In this document: positions 55,535-64,000 of the stretch, in pieces
Numbering within the stretch: the stretch's first letter is position 1
Layout of the letters: each line of letters begins with the position of its first letter
NCBI RefSeq assembly: GCF_029407905.1
Contig: NC_073628.1
Coordinates: 15,219,501 to 15,283,500, forward strand
Reading direction: 5' to 3'
Origin: Bubalus kerabau
Lineage: Eukaryota > Chordata > Mammalia > Artiodactyla > Bovidae
Length of the DNA: 64,000 nucleotides
Notes under the pieces: generated by a model
Databases searched by the model: none
The model's input: only the letters and a program-made list of their open reading frames with translations
What the model was told of the DNA's origin: nothing
Program-made: the position numbers and the translations under genes

Positions 55535-55564
<30 letters not shown>
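55535..55564 (+). repeat. (AC)15 microsatellite
   Basis: Pure AC run followed by 'gtgcatgcacacgcac'. No SINE adjoins it. Confidence 0.95.
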
Positions 55565-55568
<4 letters not shown>

Positions 55569-56404
55569 ATGCACACGCACAGCAGTCCTCCCAAGACCAC
55601 ACTTGATGTTCTTGGCAAGTAAAGGGCTATTTGGAGATACCATGCTGAAATGGCAAAAGAAGCAAGGGTGGCCATCAGCCTTGGCTCTGGGACCAACACT
55701 TTCATTGGGAAGGATGTTCATGCTTCCAGATCAGTCTCCTGGCTTAGCTGAACTACAGCATTCTGCAACCCCCTCAGAGCCTGGGATCACTCCATCCTTG
55801 GGTGTCCTCTGCACATTCAGAAGTTCATGTTGGGAAATGAGGGTGGAGGGGAGAACAGATGCAATCCCGAGGATATTGTTGGGAAATAGAGGAATCTGTG
55901 GCATAAACACTCCACTGTTCTCAAGTTCGTCTTCCCATAAAAGCCCAGTGCTAGAGAGGAGGGTGGATCTGACATCCTGTAAGCTGTCATTAGACCCCAC
56001 TACATGCAGAGGCCAGCACTTTTACCCAGAGGGCATACAAAAGAAAGCTTTCCCATCTACAAGGACCTGACCATCTCATTGGAGAGATAAGACCACAGCT
56101 GTCCACAGGGGGGCACGTGGCAACCCAAAGCATTTGGTCAATACCAAGGGAAGAAAGGAACTTAGAGGAGAGATAGAGACCTCAGAAAGCCATCATGGAG
56201 AGGGACTTCATGAGTTCATAAAACACTCAGGCAGGAAAAGGATGAATGGGACGCATTTCAGGAGGAAAAAGAAGCCTCAATGAGGCTAGCATGGGGATGA
56301 GGGAAAAGTGGTCAGAGGATGCTGAGATGAGTCCCAGAGCTGCCTTTGGGGGTTGCTGAGAATAAATACCAGCATCCCCAAGAGTGCTTCCAAGTGATGA
56401 CTTA
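55565..56404. other. Unassigned DNA, possible L2 relics
   Basis: 56060-56340 has text reminiscent of antisense L2 ('tctcattggagagataagac', 'ggcaggaaaaggatgaatgg'), not firm. Confidence 0.3.
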
Positions 56405-56985
56405 GTGTCAGGCAACTGTCAATTTACATAAAGGATTTATATAAAGAATGTCTTCCTATTTCTAATCATCCTGTGAGGCAGGTGGTGTCATCCTGGTTTT
56501 ACAGAGGAGGAAGGTAGGTCCAGTAGTCATATATGGATGTGAGAGTTGGACCATAAAGAAGGCTGAGTGCCAAAGAACTGATGCTTTTAAACTGTGGTGC
56601 TGGAGAAGACTCTTGAGAGTCTCTTTGACAGCAAGGAGATCAAACCAGTCAATCCTAAAGGAAATCAACCCTGAATTGGAAGGACTGCTGCTGAAGCTGA
56701 AACTCCAATACTTTGGCCACCTGATGTGAAGAGCCAGGTCACTGGAAAAGACCCTGATGCTGGGAAAGGTTGAAGGCAGGAGGAGAAGATGGCAACAGAG
56801 GATGAGATGGGAGGATGGCATGCCCAATTCAGTGAACATAAACTTGGGCAAACTGTGGGAACTGATGATGAACAGGGAAGCCTGCCACGCTGCAGTCCAT
56901 GGGGTGGCAGAGAGTCGGACACGACTTGGCAACTGAACACCAAGCTTAGCTCAGAGAGCTGAAGTCACCTGCCGAAGGCCCCATT
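56405..56985 (-). repeat. MIR relic split by BovB
   Basis: 'catcctgtgaggcaggtggtgtcatcctggttttacagaggagga' is antisense MIR. It resumes after the BovB piece with 'cttagctcagagagctgaag tcacctgccg'. Confidence 0.75.
56516..56940 (+). mobile_element. BovB 3' fragment inside MIR
   Basis: 'gtagtcatatatggatgtga' to 'cggacacgacttggcaactg aac'. It is diverged, with a deletion of about 6 bp after 'caaccctgaa', and has no clear TSD. Confidence 0.9.
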
Positions 56986-58635
56986 CCTGCCCCCTTCCTC
57001 CCCCCAAACAAAACCTGAGCTTTCTCTTCCCAATTCCCTGTGTTATTTGGGCCCAAACATCATAGTTTCCACAGCAGCCAGAGGAATACTCTCATGAAGG
57101 CAAATTTAATGCTAAGATTCATCCTAATTGTTTTCCCACGGTCAAATTTGCCTAAGCTACTCCTTTCTCCATCCATCTCATTCACTCATTCATGTAGTAA
57201 ACCCATGACCTGAAGGAAATACATGTTAAAAGTCTTGGATTTCAGCTAACTATTGACTTAAGTTACGGTCCTCAAAGAAAGTGTCAGATGGAGCCAAAAC
57301 TAAATTAAGCCAATGGACTTGAGGTACGAGAAGGAGATGAAGACAGAAGTGCAGCCCCAGACCGCGGCTGGGCAATACCACGAACACAGGTGAGCCAAAG
57401 TGTGGCTGCAGCGGGCACTGAGCCACAGTGGCGGTGTTTCCCAGACCCATGGGGGTGGGGTGGGGCTGGGGGAGGGGGGAGGTGTCAGAAGAACAGGAAC
57501 ACCTGGCAGGAATTTTCCTGGAATTCCCAGAAGCAGTGGGGCCCTGGGATGGGGACACTTAGTCTGCTTTTCTCCTGTTTCAAAACCAGGCCTTGGTGTG
57601 CAGCCTGTTCCCTCCGTCCCTCAACCTTGGTGACTGAGAGGCAGGGCGGAGGAGGTGGGGGCCACAGGGAATCCAAGCAGCCCCCCTCCTCTGCCCTCAG
57701 CTCCACCCTCCTCACCTGCAAGAGCAATTCAAGGCTGAGCTAAAGGCCAAGAGACCTTACCATCTATCTGGCCTTCAAACCAGCGTCCTCCTGAGATGGC
57801 AAGGAGGCATCGTTAATAATTATGCAGGACGACGGCTGTAACTGGAGCTGGGGGAAGTGGCTATGTGGTCCCCCTGGTTACAGGGCTGCCGGCAAAGTCT
57901 ATGCATGGCTGGCTTTGAAGAATGTACCTTTTAAGGAAAATCAGTTGATTCCGCATATAACAGAGACGTTCTCCCAGGGACATTGTGGGAGCCCCTAAAT
58001 GTGTAAGGTTTACCGTCAGAGAAAGCAGGTAGACGAAGGCGGGAGTTAAGCTCGCTGCCTGCTCACTGAGAAACTCAGAAACATATCACGGCCATGGTCC
58101 TATTGACAGCTGGGTCACACTGGAGCCATCTCCCAGAACCCCCTCCCCTGGACGGTTCTGGGTTAGAATCAGCCCAAAGTGGGACTTCAGGAGCTTTGGA
58201 GGCAGAAATGGAGCAGAGACTCCATCAAGCCTGTCGCAGAGGTGCCTGAGTGCTCAACTCTTCCCCTGAATCCTGGTTCTGTCTCCATCAGGGGCCTGGC
58301 CATCAGATACTTGGCTTCCAGTGGACTTGCCCACACCTCCTGCTTCATGGGGCCATTTCAGCAACTGGGCTTCTCCAACTGGCTACACTTTCAGCTCTTC
58401 TTGGTGCCTCTCATGCCATGCAAGAAGCCACTCCTGTGCAAAATCTCTTCTCCCATAACTCCCAAAATGGTGGATCTGCTTCTCTGCTTAAACCCTGACT
58501 GACACATAGAGCAGACTTTTTAAATATCTGGACAGGTGGCAGTTTACATGCCAAGGCACACTTGCCTCTTGTTATTCCCGCAAATAGTGGTGACTCTAAG
58601 GCTAGCCTCAGAGGAGTGCTCACACGATGGGGCTT
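56986..58635. other. Unassigned DNA
   Basis: 57440-57490 is a G-rich tract. 57800-58110 is single-copy in appearance ('catcgttaataattatgcag', 'acatatcacggccatggtcc'). Domain-less frames occur on both strands. Confidence 0.35.
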
Positions 58636-58639
58636 CAAG

Positions 58640-58780
58640 GAGAGGAAACCAGTCCAGGCTCAGGAGCACGGGTTCCTGGAACCAAAACCAGTTCTGCCAA
58701 CTCATCACTACCACGGGTGAGTGGACAACCTTCCTGAGTCTCAGTTTTATCCTCTGTAGTTCCTATTGTTCGGCAACACT
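58640..58780 (+). repeat. MIR relic
   Basis: 'agttctgccaactcatcact ... caaccttcctgagtctcagttttatcctctgtag' matches MIR. Confidence 0.6.
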
Positions 58781-59884
58781 CAGCTGCACAAAAGGGCCAA
58801 TACATAACTGGACATCACTGCCCCCTCCTCTGAACCCACCGCCCCTGTGACTCTCCATGCCAGCCACCAACCCCACATCCAAGGGGCAGCAGCTGGGAAA
58901 GGAAGACCCACCAAAGCCAACAGGCAAGGGCGGAGCGGGTGGAGGAGGCATCAGAAGGAGCCAGAAAGGAGATGGGCAGGGGGAAGCGTGTGCAGGAGAG
59001 AGGCAGCCCCACACGGCCCTTCCCAGGCTGCCTGCCAGGAAGCATCCAAAGATGGAGTTTGGAGCAGAGGGTCACATTTTGAGATGTCCATTTCATTCGG
59101 GGCCAGCCTCAGTGCGCCACTATGGTTTCAGGGGGCTAACCCACTGCCCACCACCCCCCGTGCCTGCTCCTTCAGCCTGACAGGTGGCCTGTCTGCCCAG
59201 GTTCCTACAGATCCCTACGGGATTCCATCAGCCCCAGCCTGCACCCTGAATTTCCCTAAACATGAACCAAGACCACGTGGGTCACCTGAGAGCTGGGGCT
59301 CTGAATGGACTTGCATGCATGGAGACTCCTTAAGCCCCGAGGACGATGCTGGATCTCAGGTTCTGAGCAGGTGCCATTCATCCTGGGGGAAGGTGGGCAG
59401 GGGACGGGGACAAGGCATCCAAAGGCAGAGGCCTGCAGGAGTCAAGCTGGAGAGGCCATGTTGGGTCCCTCGGCCTCCCTAGAGGACAGTCCTTCCACTA
59501 GGTGGACTGCAACGTGGACTCTTCGCAGTACACTCTCTGGGTGGACCACGCTTCTCAACAGACACCCAGACAGGTTGGGGGAGGCCAACCCTGTGCCCAC
59601 AGATCAAACTCATCAGGCTCTCTACTCCGATTCTGACTCTGGGTTCTGAGACGCATCTGCGGCTGATTAAATCAACAACTGCGATTTGCCTCGGGACCCT
59701 TGAGAGATCTCCACTCCAGAACAACACGGTGTTTGGCAGACTGAGTCCCTATACTCTCTGCTTTGAACTCAACACCTCAAAGTTTTCCCACCCAAATTTA
59801 TCTTCCGTCAACATGGAGTCAAGCAAATCAAGACTCCACTCAGCCCTGGTTCCCTTGTAACCCTCCCAGAGAGGTAACTGGTTA
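58781..59884. other. Unassigned GC-richer DNA
   Basis: Overlapping frames up to 211 codons (58847-59482) without domains; no named repeat. Confidence 0.4.
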
Positions 59885-59885
59885 A

Positions 59886-60034
59886 GACCAGTGGTTCATG
59901 GGGCTCCCAGACCAACAGCATCACATCACCCGGGAACTTGTGTGAAAGGCAAGTTATTGGCTCCCACCCCAGACCTGCTGTTTCAGAAATTCTGGGAGTG
60001 GGCCCACCACTCTGTAGTTTAAGAATCACTGGTC
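59886..60034 (-). mobile_element. MER5A-type hAT-Charlie relic
   Basis: 'accagtggttcatggggctc', 'catcacccgggaacttgtgt', 'ggctcccaccccagacctgc', 'agtttaagaatcactgg' runs the whole MER5A order with its terminal inverted repeats. Confidence 0.82.
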
Positions 60035-60044
60035 TATTTGATAG

Positions 60045-60488
60045 TTCACCTTCTCTGTTTGACTTACTTCACTCACTATGACATTCTCTAAATCCATCCA
60101 TGTTGCTGCAAATATGACATCCCTTATATCTAATCTAAAAGAATCTAAAAAGAAATTATACAAATGAATTTACATACAAAACAGAGAGACTCACAGACTT
60201 TGAGAACAAGCTTATGGTGACCCAGGGGAAGACTAAGGGGGAAGGATAGTTAGAGAGTTTGGGATGACATGCACACACTGCCACATTTAAAAAGGATGAC
60301 CAACAAGAACTGACTGTAGAGCGCAGGGAACTGCTCGATGTTATGTTGCATGGATGAGAGGGCGGTTTTGGGGAGAATGGGTACATGTGTATATACGGCT
60401 GAGTCCCTTTGCTGTCCACCTGAAACTATCATGACATTGTTCATTGGCTATTCCCCAACACAAAATTGAAAGTTTTTTTTTAAAAAAA
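60045..60488 (+). mobile_element. L1 with inverted 5' part, inserted at MER5A end
   Basis: 60045-60118 is antisense L1 ('gacttacttcactcactatg', 'aatccatccatgttgctgca'). From about 60130 it is sense L1 3' end ('gagactcacagactttgaga', 'ctgtagagcgcagggaactg', 'acattgttcattggctattc') with an A-rich tail to 60488. Flanks aagaatcactggtcta (60020-60035) and aagaaccacttgccta match at 13 of 16 bases, a decayed TSD. Confidence 0.8.
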
Positions 60489-60504
60489 GAACCACTTGCC
60501 TAGA

Positions 60505-61928
60505 CATGATTTTGTCTCCTCTAATCAGAGGGAGAATAGAAGGGCGGGTACTGGAGGCAAGAGGGCTGGGCAGAGCCCTGGGACCCTGCTGCAGTCTGGG
60601 GCACTGGATGAAGGAAAGGAGAAGCCCAGCTTGCTTTCTGATGAGCGAGGAGGGAGCATGGCTTTCCCCCAGCAGCAGAAGCTCGGGCATCGGTCCCTCT
60701 GTGAGCCTAATCCATCCCCAGAAGAGCCTGACCATATGTCCCTGCAAACACAGCTTGCTCTACTGTGGAGCAGATGTTCCCACGAGCTGAACTGCTTGAC
60801 TAGAGTTAATGGGCAGCCATAAATCATCAGCTGGAGCCACGCGGAGGCTGCAGGGGAGATGAGGCCACTTGGCCTGAGCTCCAGCATGAGAACTAGGTGT
60901 GGCCAGTGTGCAGGACAGCAGCCAAGCAGGGGAAGGATGGCAGAGCTGGTCCCTGTGCCTGCTCAGAGCTCAGGCTGCAGTCACTCACATTACTGGGGAG
61001 ACCCTGAGTGGGGAGCACAGAACCCAACTGGCCAGGGTCCTACTCAGCTGGTCACCCAGCTGCCTACCCCAGGGATCAGGAAGGGCACTTTACACCCCCA
61101 CTTCCCTCCTCTCCTTGCCAAGGTTCTCACAGAGGTTTTTCCCCAGGAGGTCATGAGCCCAGGAGTAGGAGAGGTGGGCAAGGAAGGGAGTCCAGACAGG
61201 AAAAGGTCCTAGGAAACTCTGGGACACCAGCAGCCTGGAGGGCAGCTTTCTCCATCACCTCCCCTTTGTCCTCCGAACTGCAGCCTCCCCCAGCTCTGAG
61301 CTGAACCTGACGCTGGATACACCACTGACTTCCAGCCTGAGGCTCCCCCTGCCCAAGCCTGGGGCAGCAGGGCCAGTGCAGAGCCCCGGCCACAGTCCAC
61401 TCATCAGTTCAGCACTGAAGACCGGTGCCATCAGCTGGGACTGGTTCTCCAAAACTACGGGGAGGAGGGTAAACTTGATGGGGTAACCATGCCCAGCCAT
61501 TTGTCAGGAGGGCACAGAGGGAAGAAATCAGCCAGGACTTAGCAGATAGGGAATGTAACTCAAATTAAAAAGATTTAAATTCTGGGCCAATTAAATGTAT
61601 GAAAGGGTCCTGAAATTAAAGTTTCAGCAGAAGAATCCATATAATAAAGATTGGTACCACCAGGAGTGTGAGACAACTCCTCTGTGTGCAATTTCCAGGA
61701 CAAACTGCACCCCTGTGGGCTGCTTGGGCAGATCAGTGATTTGGAAGGAGGACCGAGAGTTGTGGGAAAGATGCCGGAAGAGACTTCTGCTGGGAGGGGT
61801 GTGGCTGAGCTACAAGTCTCACCCTTTCGTTACTTGGGTGAACTTCTAACCCCAAAGCTAGTGAGAAGTGGCTGCTAGGAGATTCCTCAGAAAACCTACA
61901 CTGTGTTTCCTGCCAGCACTGTAAAGGT
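60505..61928. other. Unassigned DNA
   Basis: Many overlapping frames of 60-120 codons on both strands without domains; no repeat recognised. Confidence 0.4.
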
Positions 61929-61930
61929 AA

Positions 61931-62083
61931 GGGCTTCCCAGGTGGTGCTAGGGGGAAAGAACCTGCCGGCCAATGCAGGAGGTGGAAGAGATGCGGGTTT
62001 GATCCCTGGGTTGGGAAGATCCCCTGGAGGAAGGCACGGCAACCCACTCCAGTATCCTTGCCTAGAGAATCCCATGGACAGAG
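61931..62083 (+). repeat. Bov-tA SINE, plus arm of inverted pair
   Basis: 'gggcttcccaggtggtgcta' to 'atcccatggacagagg', then it meets an antisense Bov-tA with no spacer. Confidence 0.88.
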
Positions 62084-62219
62084 GTGGGATCACCTGGCAA
62101 GAATACTGAAGCGGGTTGCCGTGCCCTCCTCCAGGGGATCTCCCCAACCCAGGAATTGAACCCCAGACTCACACATCACAAGCAGATTCTTTACTGTCTG
62201 AACCACCAGGGAAGCCCAC
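62084..62219 (-). repeat. Bov-tA SINE, minus arm of inverted pair
   Basis: From 'tgggatcacctggcaagaat' to 'gaaccaccagggaagccc', antisense, 3'-truncated at the same body position where the plus arm stops. Confidence 0.88.
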
Positions 62220-63030
62220 TTGGAGAACATAAAGAGACATGGTGCGGGGTCACTTCTGAGAAAGTGAAAATTGGGGTGTACCCACATGTCTGTTTACATG
62301 TGGCTATATTTCCCTGAAACCTACAACTTCTATCTCTTTGATACCCAACCTTCCCCTTCCCCTGTGGCTGCTTCCTCAGAAGAAGCAGGTCCCATGCAGG
62401 AAAGAGGGTTAAAATGGGCGTTCAGCTCCGGCCAGAGACAGAGATGTGATGCGTGAAGGGTGTTCGTTTTTTTTATTCACCACATACTTTGCAGTCATGA
62501 CTGCACTTTAAAGAGAATATCAGGTTGGTGGAGTTGGTTAAGATCCAAGAGAAATGTTAGCTGTTTGTTTTTAAACCAGGCCTCCTGAGCGACAACCCCA
62601 GCAAGGTTTTGACAGGGAAAACCTCCTCTTACAGACATGGAGACAAGCCAGAGGCTTCCTTAGGCTGAGGAAGACTTTCTTTTTTAGTTTAGAGACTCAG
62701 GGGTACAAACAAAGCTAGGTACTAGTTAAATAACTGGTCGAACTTTTAAAACAAATGCAAGTTCCTACGAGGAAGTCGACTCTTTATAAAGTTTAGAGAC
62801 TGTAAAAGAAAAGGGAGAAACATCCCTGAGATCCTGGGCCCAACCCTTGAGTCTCTAAGAATTGTCCCCAGTACCCTCCTGGGTCAGTGGGAGTCCTAAA
62901 AGGCACCAATGACCACAGCAGTAAGATTCTGGCCAAACAGACATATAACTCCTTCGGTCAACAGCCATCAACAGCCAGCAGCCTGCCAGGAGACCTCACC
63001 AACAGCACGGAGGTCAGCATCTCAGGAGAA
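62220..63030. other. Unassigned DNA
   Basis: No gene or named repeat; T-run at 62467-62474. Confidence 0.35.
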
Positions 63031-63126
63031 GCTTTGAAATCAGGTGCTGCAGGTTCAGAGCCCAGCCCTCAACTCACCACCTGAGCAACTTTTGGTAAAC
63101 GACTTACCAGGCCCAGCTTCCTGATC

Positions 63127-63144
63127 TGTGTGTGTGTGTGTGTG
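63127..63144 (+). repeat. (TG)9 microsatellite
   Basis: Pure TG run adjoining the 3' side of an antisense Bov-tA. Confidence 0.92.
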
Positions 63145-63145
63145 A

Positions 63146-63323
63146 ATGTCACTCAGTCATGTCTGGCTCTGCGACATGGAATATAGTCCATGGAATTCTC
63201 CAGGACAGAACACTGGAGTGGATAGCCTTTCCCTTCTCCAGGGGATCTTCCCAACCCAGGGATCGAACTCAGATCTCCTGCATTGCAGGCGGATTCCTTA
63301 CCAGCTAAGCCACAATGTAAAGC
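63146..63323 (-). repeat. Bov-tA SINE inside MIR
   Basis: 'gtcactcagtcatgtctggc' to 'accagctaagccacaatgta', antisense, with a gap after 'gcgac'. Confidence 0.88.
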
Positions 63324-63411
63324 CAGTGTCCAAATGAAGGGTGATCATAAGGGTTAAATGAGATATATGTAAAGCAGCTTGCACGTTTCCCAGCTGTTAA
63401 ATCTTTATACA

Positions 63412-63433
63412 TGTGTGTGTGTGTGTGTGTGTG
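63412..63433 (+). repeat. (TG)11 microsatellite
   Basis: Pure TG run, again at the 3' side of an antisense Bov-tA. Confidence 0.94.
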
Positions 63434-63618
63434 CCTGCATACTCAGTTGAGTCTGACTCTTTGTGACCCCACAGACTGTAGCCCACCAGGCTCCTCTGTC
63501 TATAGAATTTTCCAGGTAAGAGTACTGGAGTGGGTTGCCATTTCCTACTCCAGGGGATCTTCCTAACCTAGGGATCAAACCTGTGTCTCTTTCATCTCCT
63601 GCATTGGCAGGCAGACTC
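63434..63618 (-). repeat. Bov-tA SINE
   Basis: 'actcagttgagtctgactct' to 'cattggcaggcagactctt', antisense, tRNA-like head truncated. Confidence 0.87.
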
Positions 63619-63986
63619 TTGTGTTAAATACATTTTCAGTATACATTTTAAATACATTCAGAGTATTAAAAAGTTAAATTTAAAAATTGTAAAAGCTGCT
63701 CTTCCCCAGAATCCCAGCCCCCAATTTAGACTATTTGTGATAACTTTTGTGAGGTTCAAAGAAAGAGCTGAACCTCCATTTCTGGGAAGATGGAGTAGAC
63801 ATATTTTCCCTATTCTATCCACTATATACAACTAAAAGCCCTTGATAGAATACACAAAACAAACACAAGAAGACTCTGAAAGGTGGGAAGGAAAAGGCAG
63901 AATGGTGAGGGACCTCAGGACCTGACGACAACACAGCAGTCGGTTCTCTGGGCTTATTTTTTGCCTCATATGCAGCAGACATGGAG
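63619..63986. other. Unassigned DNA
   Basis: AT-richer text; no gene or named repeat. Confidence 0.35.
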
Positions 63987-64000
63987 CTGCTGCTGCTAAG
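63987..64000 (-). repeat. Start of antisense Bov-A2, cut by window edge
   Basis: 'agctgctgctgctaag' equals the (GCT)n tail plus the first bases seen at 34592-34612, so a Bov-A2 probably continues beyond the window. Confidence 0.6.

Larger units (their letters stand above)
63035..63405 (+). repeat. MIR relic split by Bov-tA
   Basis: 'tgaaatcaggtgctgcaggt ... caactcaccacctgagcaactttt' before and 'gggttaaatgagatatatgtaaagcagcttgc' after the SINE are colinear MIR parts. Confidence 0.7.

Noticed and set aside
55444..56070. 208-codon frame with a His-Thr repeat
   Set aside because: The repeat is simply the translated (AC)15 microsatellite; no other protein feature.
58847..59482. 211-codon plus-strand open frame
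   Set aside because: Overlaps other open frames in this GC-rich stretch and lacks any recognisable domain or exon borders.
1..64000. CRISPR arrays, bacterial operons, phage or defence systems
   Set aside because: No regularly spaced repeats, no ribosome-binding-site-led gene strings; all repeats are dispersed mammalian transposons.

Overview
This window is nuclear DNA from a ruminant, most likely a bovid (cattle, sheep, goat or a relative). It carries dense copies of BovB (an RTE-type LINE), Bov-tA and Bov-A2 SINEs, and CHR-type tRNA-derived SINEs, a combination known only from ruminant genomes. Older mammalian repeats lie underneath: MIR, L2, L1, MER5A/MER1B/MER2-type DNA transposons, a MaLR LTR and a probable endogenous retrovirus LTR. 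The sequence alone does not give the species or chromosome.

No complete protein-coding gene, rRNA, functional tRNA, CRISPR array or bacterial-style operon is visible. The window reads as intergenic or long-intronic DNA. The only long conserved-looking reading frames belong to BovB reverse transcriptase, at 11898-12922 (open to its natural end) and 24386-25743 (decayed). One small segment on the minus strand, 30499-30633, looks like a real coding exon: 45 open codons bounded by an acceptor AG and a strong GTGAG donor, outside any repeat I recognise. I do not recognise its protein.

Layout. 0-9 kb: unassigned DNA, MIR/L2 relics, a 5'-inverted L1 and several Bov-tA copies. 9-16 kb: a BovB-rich block, including a Bov-tA split by two BovB 3' ends, the open BovB frame, and an MLT1-type LTR followed by two more BovB pieces and a CHR SINE. 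16-24 kb: Bov-tA, CHR and Bov-A2 copies with two hAT relics. 24-26 kb: a 1.36-kb BovB with a target-site duplication. 26-36 kb: SINEs, the candidate exon, and an antisense L1 carrying two SINEs. 36-41 kb: nested transposons, the most layered part of the window. 41-51 kb: fewer repeats, a few L2/CHR/Bov-tA copies and a probable ERV LTR. 51-57 kb: a MER2-type element split by BovB, and a MIR split by BovB. 57-64 kb: mostly unassigned DNA with MER5A, a second 5'-inverted L1, an inverted Bov-tA pair, and a MIR interrupted by a Bov-tA.

I looked for a novel system and did not find one. The points worth following up are the candidate exon, the order of nested insertions (which gives relative ages), two twin-primed L1s, composite and dimeric SINE structures, and a possible retrocopy tail at 22455-22636. 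Repeat family names come from recognising consensus features by eye; boundaries are approximate unless a target-site duplication (TSD) is given.
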